A stretch of 27,734 bases of DNA from NCBI GenBank assembly GCA_003221985.1, contig QHUQ01000166.1, forward strand, positions 1 through 27,734. Direction: 5' to 3'. Below are positions 15,122-22,195 of this stretch, piece after piece (position 1 is the stretch's first letter; the number at the start of each line of letters is the position of its first letter). The position numbers and the translations under genes are program-made. Source of the stretch: Gemmatimonadota bacterium. GTDB taxonomy: Bacteria; Gemmatimonadota; Gemmatimonadetes; Gemmatimonadales; GWC2-71-9. The notes beneath the pieces were generated by a model that worked only from the letters and a program-made list of their open reading frames with translations, was not told where the DNA came from and made no database searches.

Positions 15122-16371
15122 TTTCGATCTTCGATGGCGGCGACGACGACGGCGCTCGTGAGATGGCCGGTCACGTTGGTCATGGTGCGGAACATGTCGG
15201 GAATGCGGTCGAGCCCGATCAGGATGCTGATGCCGGCGATGGGGAGGCCCGCGGACTGAAAGGCGGGGAACAGGCTGATCACGCTGCCGGACGGCACCGC
15301 GGCGACGGTGAGCGATGCGAGAAACACCGCGGCGCCAGCCGCCAGCATCTGGCCGATGCCGAACGGGATGCCGTACAGCCGCGCGACGAAGACCACGGCG
15401 ACCGCCTGGAAGACGGCGCTGCCGCCGCGGTTCAAGCTGGCGCCGAGTGGCAACACGAAGCCGGAGATGGGGCGCGGAATCTGCAGGTCCTTGTCCGCCG
15501 CGTCGATCATCGTCGGCAACGTGGCGAGCGACGAGGTCGTCGAAAACCCCATCAGCATCGACGGCAAGGCGGCGCGCAGGAAGCGCCCGGGCGCGAGCCG
15601 GGCAATCAGCGCGATGCTCGGCAAATACACGAGGGCGATGAACGCGATCACCCCGATGATCACCGCCAGGATGAACCACAGCATCGCGCGCACCAGGCTC
15701 CAGCCGAACTGCGTCACGATCGGCGCCACGAGCGCGAAGATGCCGATCGGCGCGAACAGCAGCACCCAGTGGACGATTCTGATCAGCGCTTCGGTGGTCG
15801 CGTCGGCGATCGTGGTGAGCGGCGCCCGCTTCTCGATCGGCAGCGACGCCGCGGCGATGCCGAAGATCGTCACGAACACGATGACCGGGAGCAGATTGCC
15901 CTCGGCGGCCGCTTTGAACGGATTGGCCGGCACGAGCTGCACGATGAACTGCGCGCCGCTGGGGATGGTCTCGGCGGCGCGCTGGATCAGACCCTGATCG
16001 CCGCCCTGTGCGGCGCGCAGCGCGACCTGCTGCTCCGGCGTCACGGCGGCGCGCGGCAGCACGGCCGCGGCGACAAGGAAGCCGAGCACGATCCCCGCCA
16101 GCGCGGTCGCCCAGAAGAACGCCAGCGTGCGCACCACCAGACGGCCCACGGTCCGCAGATCGCCGAGCTTCGCGATCCCCGCGAACAGCGCGGTGGCGAC
16201 GAGCGGGATCACCACCATGGAGAGCAGATTAAGGAAGAGCGACCCGATGGGCCGGATGGTGCCGACGAGATCCGCGAGGCCGGGGTCGCCACGCTGCGCC
16301 AGCCCGGCGGCGATGAGGCCGACCAGGAGGCCCGCTATCAGGCCGATTCCCATCCACACGTGGCGTCTCAT
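15118..16371 (-). CDS. Dicarboxylate/amino acid:cation symporter (DAACS, GltP/DctA type)
   Basis: 417 residues, the usual size, with about eight membrane helices and two re-entrant loops. Family signatures are FSTTSSLATLP (hairpin 1 Ser-rich motif) and GFVLPLGASLNRGGSAVFQAVAVVF, which corresponds to the NMDGT region of TM7. In this protein NMDGT reads NRGGS, so the Asp that coordinates sodium in GltPh is missing; the substitution resembles a subgroup of bacterial homologues. A periplasmic-side insertion near VTPEQQVALRAAQGGDQG is present. It imports dicarboxylates or acidic/neutral amino acids with Na+ or H+; the substrate is not determined. The ATG at 16371 lies 6-12 bases from a perfect TATAAT on the minus strand and 23 bp from the divergent reductase. 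Confidence 0.92.
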   Translation of the reverse strand: MRRHVWMGIGLIAGLLVGLIAAGLAQRGDPGLADLVGTIRPIGSLFLNLLSMVVIPLVATALFAGIAKLGDLRTVGRLVVRTLAFFWATALAGIVLGFLVAAAVLPRAAVTPEQQVALRAAQGGDQGLIQRAAETIPSGAQFIVQLVPANPFKAAAEGNLLPVIVFVTIFGIAAASLPIEKRAPLTTIADATTEALIRIVHWVLLFAPIGIFALVAPIVTQFGWSLVRAMLWFILAVIIGVIAFIALVYLPSIALIARLAPGRFLRAALPSMLMGFSTTSSLATLPTMIDAADKDLQIPRPISGFVLPLGASLNRGGSAVFQAVAVVFVARLYGIPFGIGQMLAAGAAVFLASLTVAAVPSGSVISLFPAFQSAGLPIAGISILIGLDRIPDMFRTMTNVTGHLTSAVVVAAIEDRK

Positions 16372-16394
16372 CGGAGGTGGGCTATTATACCGCC
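16372..16394. promoter_or_regulatory. 23-bp divergent promoter with shared TATAAT/TATTAT core
   Basis: The symporter (minus, start 16371) and the reductase (plus, start 16395) are 23 bp apart. A single A/T block gives TATAAT on the minus strand (16389-16384) and TATTAT on the plus strand (16383-16388). With normal -10 to +1 distances, the plus transcript would begin at or next to its ATG and the minus transcript about 6 bases before its ATG. Neither strand has a good -35 box or a usable Shine-Dalgarno sequence. Confidence 0.55.
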
Positions 16395-17189
16395 ATGTCC
16401 GATAACACACACGCGCAGGTGAAAACACCCAAGTGGGCGCTCATTCTTGGGGCTTCGAGCGGGTTTGGCGAGGGCGCGGCGCGGGCGCTTGCGCAGGCGG
16501 GCTATGACATCGTGGGGGTCCACCTCGACCGCAAGGCCGGACTCGAGCACGTCGCCGAGATCCGCCGTGATATCGAGAAGCTGGGTCGGAAGACGCAGTA
16601 CTTCAACATCAACGCCGCCGACGAAGAGAAGCGCAACGAAGTCCTCGCCGAGCTGGCGAAGCAGAAGCTCAACGTCGCGGTGCTGCTGCACTCCCTCGCC
16701 TTCGGTACGCTGAAGCCCTACATCGGCGGGGATGTCCTGAACAAGGCCAACATCGACATGACGCTCGACGTGATGGCCCATTCGCTGGTGTATTGGGCTC
16801 AGGGCGTCGTGCAGCACGGGCTGATGGGCAAGGGCGGCCGGATCTTCTCGATGACGTCGTCCGGCTCGACGCGGGTGTTCGCGACCTACGGAGCCGTCTC
16901 GGCGGCGAAGGCGGCGCTGGAATCCCATACGCGGCAGCTGGCCCTGGAGCTCGCCCCGCTCGGGATCGCCGTGAACGCGCTGCGAGGCGGCGTGACCGAC
17001 ACGCCGGCGCTGCGCAAGATCCCCGGCAACGAGAAGCTCATCGAGATTGCGACGCAGCGGAATCCGCACCACCGGCTCACGACGCCCGCCGACCTCGGGG
17101 GCGCCATCGTGGCCCTGTCACAGCCCGGCGCCGACTGGATCACCGGCAACGTGATCAACGTGGACGGCGGCGAGGAAGTCTCGGCATAG
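16395..17189 (+). CDS. Short-chain dehydrogenase, FabL-like enoyl-ACP reductase candidate
   Basis: 264 residues with an NAD(P)-binding GASSGFGEG (19-27). The catalytic Tyr165 and Lys172 are six residues apart (YGAVSAAK), a spacing typical of enoyl-ACP reductases FabI and FabL rather than the Y-x3-K of ordinary SDRs. HSLAFG at 99-104 recalls FabI, while the C-terminal half (GSTR...Y, AALESHTRQLALELAP, NALRGGVTDTPALRKIP, GNVINVDGG) closely follows the FabL plan. It probably reduces the enoyl-ACP double bond in fatty-acid elongation, or a related enoyl/ketone substrate. The ATG 16395 is favoured; a GTG at 16377 would add six residues and use up the promoter. The Nudix gene follows directly. Confidence 0.82.
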   Translation: MSDNTHAQVKTPKWALILGASSGFGEGAARALAQAGYDIVGVHLDRKAGLEHVAEIRRDIEKLGRKTQYFNINAADEEKRNEVLAELAKQKLNVAVLLHSLAFGTLKPYIGGDVLNKANIDMTLDVMAHSLVYWAQGVVQHGLMGKGGRIFSMTSSGSTRVFATYGAVSAAKAALESHTRQLALELAPLGIAVNALRGGVTDTPALRKIPGNEKLIEIATQRNPHHRLTTPADLGGAIVALSQPGADWITGNVINVDGGEEVSA

Positions 17190-17254
17190 ACGTCGCGGCT
17201 GCAAGGCGGGCTTTGCGGGACTATCACGCCACGCAGATCGGTCTGGAGCCGGGC

Positions 17255-17758
17255 ATGATTCCGGCAGCCGTGGCGATCGCGTTGCACGATGGCGCTGAGG
17301 GGCTGGAGACGTTGTTCATCCACCGCGCCGTGCGCGCCGGTGACACTTGGTCGGGCCAGATCGCCTTCCCCGGCGGCCGGCGCGAACCCACCGATGCGGA
17401 TCTCCTGGCGACCGCGATCCGCGAAACGATGGAAGAAATCGGCGTCGATTTGTCCGCTGCCGAGCGCCTCGGCGTCCTCGACGACCTCTACCCGCGGACG
17501 CCGGTGTTGCCGCCCGTCGTCGTCCGGCCATTTGTATTCGCGTTGACACAACGTCCCACAATTACGCTCAACCCGGAGGTGCAAGACGCCTTCTGGGTGC
17601 CCTTCCGGGCGTTCCAAGCCCCGGGGGTGTTGGGGGAGATCACGGTCGATCATCCTGGCATCCCTCCACGGGTATTGCCTGCCTATACCATCGGGAAACA
17701 CACTATCTGGGGAATGAGCGAGCGCATTCTCACGCCGTTAATTAGCCTGGTTTCTTAG
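17255..17758 (+). CDS. Nudix hydrolase, CoA pyrophosphatase (NudL)-like
   Basis: 167 residues from the ATG at 17255. The core reads GQIAFPGGRRE then TAIRETMEEIGV, a Nudix box of the CoA-pyrophosphatase type (FPGG followed by RExxEExG). HRAVRAG at its front is like the LLTxR region of NudL/NUDT7/8. It would hydrolyse CoA, acyl-CoA or a nucleoside diphosphate derivative with Mg2+ or Mn2+. The start is uncertain. GGAG lies 6 bases before ATG 17255, but the upstream codons (ARRALRDYHATQ) read like the usual family helix. A TTG at 17213 or even the ATA overlapping the reductase stop at 17186, which has GAGGAAG in front, could be the true start. It is probably co-transcribed with the reductase. Confidence 0.85.
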   Translation: MIPAAVAIALHDGAEGLETLFIHRAVRAGDTWSGQIAFPGGRREPTDADLLATAIRETMEEIGVDLSAAERLGVLDDLYPRTPVLPPVVVRPFVFALTQRPTITLNPEVQDAFWVPFRAFQAPGVLGEITVDHPGIPPRVLPAYTIGKHTIWGMSERILTPLISLVS

Positions 17759-17781
17759 ACGTACAAAATCCACATTTTCGC

Positions 17782-17813
17782 TTGACAATATTTGAAAATT
17801 AGGCTAGCCTAAT
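17782..17813 (+). promoter_or_regulatory. MntR/DtxR-type promoter-operator
   Basis: A consensus -35 TTGACA (17782-17787) is 17 bp from TAGCCT (17805-17810). An exact 16-bp palindrome, ATTAGGCTAGCCTAAT (17798-17813), covers the -10 box. It matches the inner part of DtxR/IdeR-type boxes (TTAG-GCTAGC-CTAA). It lies 39 bp before the regulator ATG, so binding would block the regulator's own transcription and that of mntH and the stress-protein gene behind it. Confidence 0.85.
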
Positions 17814-17852
17814 ACCCTGTCTCGTTGACAGTGGTTTGCACTCGGAGAGCCT

Positions 17853-18548
17853 ATGAACGCCGCGATTCGATCCCCACAACCGCCTCTGACGCGGTCGGTC
17901 GAAGACTACCTCAAGTCCGTTTTCCACCTCACCAGTCAAGGAGGTTTCGCCACAACCAGCGATATCGCGGAAATGCTCGAAGTCGCGCCGCCATCCGTCA
18001 GCGGCATGATGAAACGGCTCTCCGAGACGGGACTGATCGAGCATGTGCCGTATCGCGGCGTGCAGCTGACGGCGCAGGGCCGTCGCGCCGCACTCCAAAT
18101 GATCCGCCGCCACCGCATCCTCGAATCGTATCTGACGGGCAAGCTCGGCTACGACTGGGGCGACGTGCACGTCGAAGCAGAGCGACTGGAGCATGCGGTG
18201 TCGGAGAAACTGATCGAGCGGATGGCCGACGCGCTGGGAGAGCCGCGTTACGACCCGCATGGCGCGCCGATTCCGACGGCCGCCGGTGAGATCGAAGAAG
18301 CGGAGCTGGTGACACTGGCCGAGACCGCAGTGGGACGGAGCGTGATGATGCAGGAAGTGGGCGACGAGAATCCCGCCCGGCTCCACTATCTCGCCGAGCA
18401 AGGCCTCAGGCCGGGTGTGGAGCTGACCGTCGTCGACCGGCAGCCGTTCAATGGTCCCACGATCGTGCGCATGGCCGACGGCACGACGCGGGTCGTGGGC
18501 CAGGAGCTCGCGCTGCTGCTCCTGTGCCGGCCTGTCGATGGCGAATAG
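17853..18548 (+). CDS. mntR: DtxR/MntR-family metal-dependent repressor, manganese type
   Basis: 231 residues: winged helix (15-75), dimerisation/metal domain (76-150) and a C-terminal FeoA/SH3-like domain (about 155-228). Aligned by eye to DtxR, the ancillary ligands are H87, E91 and H106, and the primary ligands are D18, E110, E113 and H114. DtxR has Met10 and Cys102 at the first two of those primary positions, and MntR has Asp8 and Glu99, so this protein is MntR-like and manganese is the expected corepressor. The DNA helix contains [15 protein letters not shown] lies 8 bases before the ATG. The gene is preceded by its palindromic operator and overlaps mntH by 11 bp, which supports autoregulated manganese uptake control. 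Confidence 0.9.
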   Translation: MNAAIRSPQPPLTRSVEDYLKSVFHLTSQGGFATTSDIAEMLEVAPPSVSGMMKRLSETGLIEHVPYRGVQLTAQGRRAALQMIRRHRILESYLTGKLGYDWGDVHVEAERLEHAVSEKLIERMADALGEPRYDPHGAPIPTAAGEIEEAELVTLAETAVGRSVMMQEVGDENPARLHYLAEQGLRPGVELTVVDRQPFNGPTIVRMADGTTRVVGQELALLLLCRPVDGE

Positions 18549-19878
18549 CGTCCTCGACGCCGGCTGGCGCCACCCGCGGCTCACGCCGAGCCTGGCGGAA
18601 GTCTATCGCACGGTCCCGATCAAGCCCGGTGCCTGGTGGAAGAAAGCGCTCGCCTTTGCAGGGCCCGGGTATCTCGTCGCCGTCGGCTACATGGATCCGG
18701 GCAACTGGGCCACCGATCTCGCGGGGGGTGCGCGCTTCGGGTACACACTCCTCACCGTCATTCTGCTGTCCAACCTGATGGCGATTCTGCTGCAAGGTCT
18801 CGCGGCCAAGCTCGGCATCGTGACGGGTCGCGACCTGGCCCAAGCGTGCCGGGACCACTACTCGCGTCCGGTGTCGTTTTTCCTGTGGGTGATCTGCGAG
18901 ATCGCGATCGCCGCCTGCGACCTCGCCGAAGTGATCGGCTCGGCGATCGCCCTGAACCTGCTGTTCGGCATTCCGCTCGCGTGGGGGATCGCGATCACGT
19001 CGCTCGATGTGCTCATCGTCCTCTACATGCAGCACAAGGGCTTTCGTCTGCTCGAGGCGCTCGTCGTCGTGCTGATCGCGACCATCGCCGGCTGCTTCCT
19101 GTTCGAGATCCTGATTTCCAAGCCCGATACCGGCGCCGTTTTCGCCGGCTTCATACCGAGCGCATCGATTCTCAAAGATCCCGATAAGCTGTACATCGCG
19201 ATCGGTATCCTCGGCGCGACGGTGATGCCGCACAACCTCTACCTCCATTCATCCGTCGTGCAGACGCGGAGCTATGAGGAAACAGGAGCCGGGAGACGGG
19301 AGGCAGTCAAATACGCCTTCATCGATTCGACGGTCGCGCTGTCGTTCGCGCTGTTCATCAACGCGGCGATCCTGATCGTCGCCGCGGCGACGTTCCACCG
19401 CGCCGGCGAAACGGGCGTCGCCGAGATTCAGGATGCGTACCGCCTGCTCACCCCGCTGCTCGGCGTCGCGGGAGCCAGCGCCGTGTTCGCGTTCGCGCTG
19501 CTCGCATCGGGCCAGAATTCCACGCTGACCGGGACGCTCGCCGGGCAGATCGTGATGGAAGGATTCCTCAACATCCGGATCCGGCCGTGGCTGCGGCGCC
19601 TGATCACGCGTCTGATAGCGATTGTGCCCGCCGCGCTGACGGCTATTTTCTTCGGTGAGCACGGCACGGCCCAACTTCTGATCCTCAGCCAGGTGATTCT
19701 GAGCCTGCAACTCTCGTTCGCCGTCTTTCCCCTGGTGATGTTCACCTCGGACCGCCTGAAGATGGGCGAGTTCGTGAACCCCACCTGGCTCAAAGTGCTC
19801 GCCTACTTCGTCGCGGTGGCGATCGCCAGCTTCAATGCGTGGCTGTTGGTGCGGATCTTCGGCGGTTGGATCAGCTGA
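18538..19878 (+). CDS. mntH: NRAMP-family divalent metal transporter MntH
   Basis: 446 residues with about eleven membrane helices. The metal site is intact: D53-P-G-N56 in TM1 and M230-P-H-N in TM6 ([13 protein letters not shown]). [13 protein letters not shown] in the eighth helix is also typical. It is a proton-coupled importer of Mn2+ (and Fe2+), in the inner membrane. The ATG at 18538 overlaps the end of the mntR gene by 11 bp; an upstream frame to 18451 is inside mntR. The loop after TM6 ([11 protein letters not shown]) is encoded by a G-rich micro-repeat-like stretch at 19284-19304. A single MntR operator upstream of mntR serves both genes as far as visible. Confidence 0.95.
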   Translation: MANSVLDAGWRHPRLTPSLAEVYRTVPIKPGAWWKKALAFAGPGYLVAVGYMDPGNWATDLAGGARFGYTLLTVILLSNLMAILLQGLAAKLGIVTGRDLAQACRDHYSRPVSFFLWVICEIAIAACDLAEVIGSAIALNLLFGIPLAWGIAITSLDVLIVLYMQHKGFRLLEALVVVLIATIAGCFLFEILISKPDTGAVFAGFIPSASILKDPDKLYIAIGILGATVMPHNLYLHSSVVQTRSYEETGAGRREAVKYAFIDSTVALSFALFINAAILIVAAATFHRAGETGVAEIQDAYRLLTPLLGVAGASAVFAFALLASGQNSTLTGTLAGQIVMEGFLNIRIRPWLRRLITRLIAIVPAALTAIFFGEHGTAQLLILSQVILSLQLSFAVFPLVMFTSDRLKMGEFVNPTWLKVLAYFVAVAIASFNAWLLVRIFGGWIS

Positions 19879-20312
19879 TGTACAAGCGGATCCTGGTGCC
19901 GCTCGAGAATGGTCCCGCCGACAAGGCGATTCTCAGGCACGTCACCGGTCTCGCGAAACTGCTTGGGTCCGAGGTCTTGTTGCTGCACGTCGCCGATGGC
20001 TGGGCCGCGCGCAACATGGAGCAGCTCAACCTGCGCGAGTCGCAGGAAATGAAGGACGATCGAGCGTATCTGGAGCGGATGTCGCAGGACCTGAGGCAGG
20101 CGGGAGTCAACGTGGATGCGGTGCTGGCGGCGGGTGACCCGGCGGAGGAGATCGCCGCGGCGGCGGAGCGGGAGAAGGTCGATTTAATCGCGATGGCGAC
20201 GCATGGGCACTCGCTGTTGGGCGATGTCGTTCATGGCACCACCGCGACAGCATTGCGACACGTCAGCCGGATTCCGATCCTGATGGTGCGCGCGACTGCT
20301 CCAGAGCCTTGA
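19878..20312 (+). CDS. Universal stress protein (UspA family)
   Basis: 144 residues, a single Usp domain. It begins with [12 protein letters not shown] and ends with HGHSLLGDVVHGTTATALRHVSRIPILMVR, an ATP-binding-type loop close to the G-x2-G-x9-G(S/T) pattern. Such proteins bind ATP and aid survival under stress, often by associating with transporters or enzymes. The ATG shares one base with the mntH stop (TGATG), so translation is coupled and the protein is made in step with the manganese transporter. A role in modulating or protecting manganese transport is suggested only by this linkage. Its last 50 bp overlap the end of the convergent dehydrogenase gene. Confidence 0.92.
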   Translation: MYKRILVPLENGPADKAILRHVTGLAKLLGSEVLLLHVADGWAARNMEQLNLRESQEMKDDRAYLERMSQDLRQAGVNVDAVLAAGDPAEEIAAAAEREKVDLIAMATHGHSLLGDVVHGTTATALRHVSRIPILMVRATAPEP

Positions 20313-21228
20313 GAATCGCGCTCAACCGCCGGTCCCGCGCTTCCCGCAGGAATTCCACCTTCCCCTTGTACGCCTTCTCGATCGACTGAATCAGGACCCG
20401 CTGCTGCTCGGGGTCGAGCTGCGACCAGTGGGCCAGGTCCTGCCACCAGCTCTCGAAGCTCGCGAGCAGTTGCTGCGTGAAGTAGCGGATCCCGCCTTCG
20501 CCGGCCGCCAGATGGTAGGTGAGGTGCGGACCCGCCGCCGCCCAGCCGATCCCGGGGCCGAGCGAGACCGCGCGGTCCAGCTCGTCCACACTGATCACGC
20601 CTTGCAGCACGAGATCGATGCACTCGCGCCAAACCGCCGCGGCCACGCGGCCGACGACGTACCCCGGCACGGCTTTCTTCAGCACAATCGGAAAGCGACC
20701 GAGCGAGCGCAGATACTCTACCGCGCGATTCATGCTCTCGGCGGATGTGCGACTCTCGGGCATGACTTCCACCAGTGGAATCAGCACGGGTGGATTCAAT
20801 GGATGGGTGACGAGGCAGCGATCCAGCCGGCGCATGCGGCCGAAGGTGTCTTTCGGCGCGAGCCCGCTCGATGACGAGCTGATCAGGACGTCGCCGCCCA
20901 CCGCCTGCTCGATCCCGGCGAGCAATTTCTGCTTTGCCAGCAGGTCCTCATGAATCGCTTCGATCACCCAGTCGGCGTCCTGGACTGCTTCGGCCAGGAA
21001 TTTCGCGCGCACCAGTTCTTGCAAGCCGCGCTCGACGATGGACTCGGGCGCGCGATCCAGGTCGACGAGCGCGCGCGTGCGGCGTTCCACCTCGGCGAAC
21101 GCGCGTTCCACGGCCGCAGGGTCCAAATCGAAGATGGCCACGGGCCAGCCGGCCGACGCGCACAGCGCCGCCCACCCGATACCGATGTCGCCGGCGCCGA
21201 TCACGGCGACCTTGCGGGGAATCGTCAC
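20263..21228 (-). CDS. 3-hydroxyacyl-CoA dehydrogenase-family NAD-dependent oxidoreductase
   Basis: 321 residues. The N-terminal Rossmann domain has AVIGAGDIGIGWA (8-20) and an acidic FDLDP strand end for NAD. The centre has SSSSSG and THPLNPP with the catalytic His, then GYVVGRVAAAVWREC and a C-terminal helical domain (VLQGVISVDELDRAV, GPGIGWA). This is the pattern of the single-domain group that includes L-carnitine dehydrogenase and L-gulonate 3-dehydrogenase (lambda-crystallin), which act on free hydroxy acids rather than CoA esters. The substrate is unknown. The ATG at 21228 overlaps the nucleoside hydrolase stop as ATGA. Its 3' end overlaps the opposing stress-protein gene by 50 bp. Confidence 0.88.
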   Translation of the reverse strand: MTIPRKVAVIGAGDIGIGWAALCASAGWPVAIFDLDPAAVERAFAEVERRTRALVDLDRAPESIVERGLQELVRAKFLAEAVQDADWVIEAIHEDLLAKQKLLAGIEQAVGGDVLISSSSSGLAPKDTFGRMRRLDRCLVTHPLNPPVLIPLVEVMPESRTSAESMNRAVEYLRSLGRFPIVLKKAVPGYVVGRVAAAVWRECIDLVLQGVISVDELDRAVSLGPGIGWAAAGPHLTYHLAAGEGGIRYFTQQLLASFESWWQDLAHWSQLDPEQQRVLIQSIEKAYKGKVEFLREARDRRLSAILKALEQSRAPSGSESG

Positions 21229-22178
21229 GCCAGCGCCTCCTCGGCGAGTGAGACCGCGGGCAGGACGCGCTCGAACAGCAGCCGCCGCACCGGGGGGGGA
21301 TGCACATCCATCGCCACGCGCGTAAACGAGCCTTTGGTGTCGAGCTTGGTCCGGCCACGGCTCTGCCCATCGTCCAGACCGACGGTGAGGCGCAGATCGC
21401 TGAACGTCAGCACCTCGGGCTGGAGCAGGTAGGCGATCGCGAGCACATCATTGATCACGGCGCCGTCCAGTCCTTCCTGTTTGCGGTGGAATTCGACGTA
21501 GAAGCGCAGCGCATCGTGGAGCCAGGGCGAGTGCTGCGCCAGCCGGTCGACTTCACTGGCTTTGATGATCAGCTTGCGCGTCACGTCGAGCCCGATCATT
21601 TCGGTGGGGAGTTCGGCGGCGAGCACCGTCGCCAGCGCTTCCGGGTCGCACCAGGCGTTGAATTCGGAGTAGCGCGTCTGATTCCCCGGTGCTTCGATGT
21701 TGCCGATCATCGCGACGTGGCGGGCGACCTTCTGGCGGACGAGGCCGGGATTGACGCGCAGCACCAGGGCGAGGCTCGTCACCGGACCGAGGGTGACGAG
21801 TGTGACCGGCTCCGGCTGCACTTCGAGCAGCCGCTCGAGCGGCCGCACGTAATCGAGGATCACGCCGGCCGGCGGCACATCGGCGTAGCCGAGCCCCGAG
21901 GGCCCATGCGTATCGTCTGCCACCTTCAGCTGCCGTTTGAGCGGCCGCCGCGCGCCGATACCAATGGACACGCGAACGGCGTGATTCACTTTGCGAATTA
22001 TTTCGACGCAGTTGCGATACGCGTTCTCGACGACTGTGTTGCCGTACGAGATGGAAATCGCCCGCACATCCAGCTCGGGGGAATTGAGAGCCAGGAGCAG
22101 CGCCAGGCAATCATCGATCCCGGGGTCGGTGTCGATAATGACGGGAAGGGGGACGGGGGACGAGGGAAGGGTTTGCAC
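21225..22178 (-). CDS. Inosine/uridine-preferring nucleoside hydrolase family protein
   Basis: 317 residues. The calcium-binding N-terminus DTDPGIDD is clear, as are VTLGPVTSLAL and EFNAWCDPEA, all nucleoside-hydrolase signatures; the family cleaves the N-glycosidic bond of ribonucleosides. The motif normally read as HD before the A-x-A-Y helix is here N243-D244 (AVINDVLAIAY), so the His thought to act as leaving-group acid in IU-type enzymes is replaced. It may be a pyrimidine-, 5'-deoxy- or non-nucleoside-specific member, or use another acid. The first dozen codons lie in a G-rich micro-repeat and give an unusual Pro/Ser/Val N-terminus before the first strand. It is 17 bp after the broken PQQ gene and overlaps the dehydrogenase by 4 bp. 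Confidence 0.88.
   Translation of the reverse strand: MQTLPSSPVPLPVIIDTDPGIDDCLALLLALNSPELDVRAISISYGNTVVENAYRNCVEIIRKVNHAVRVSIGIGARRPLKRQLKVADDTHGPSGLGYADVPPAGVILDYVRPLERLLEVQPEPVTLVTLGPVTSLALVLRVNPGLVRQKVARHVAMIGNIEAPGNQTRYSEFNAWCDPEALATVLAAELPTEMIGLDVTRKLIIKASEVDRLAQHSPWLHDALRFYVEFHRKQEGLDGAVINDVLAIAYLLQPEVLTFSDLRLTVGLDDGQSRGRTKLDTKGSFTRVAMDVHPPPVRRLLFERVLPAVSLAEEALA
22140..22171. repeat. G-rich micro-repeat with G-quadruplex pattern at the nucleoside hydrolase start
   Basis: On the plus strand five runs of three to five G (22143-22171) are separated by AA, AC, ACGA and AA. Units such as GACGGGAAGG resemble the GACGGTAAGG units in the helicase gene. The runs meet the usual G-quadruplex pattern of four or more G3+ tracts with loops of seven bases or fewer. 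They are in the template strand of the gene, covering codons 3-13. Confidence 0.75.
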
Positions 22179-22195
22179 GCCTTAGGTTAGGGTGC

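Noticed and set aside
15122..15679. N-terminal extension of the glycosyltransferase frame
   Set aside because: It lies wholly inside the symporter gene and encodes Arg-rich sequence; the ATG at 15121 begins directly with a membrane anchor and overlaps the symporter stop as ATGA.
15163..16422. Long open frame on the plus strand opposite the symporter
   Set aside because: It is antisense to a complete, motif-bearing transporter gene and its product is low-complexity Arg/Asp/Gly/His, the usual shadow in GC-rich DNA.
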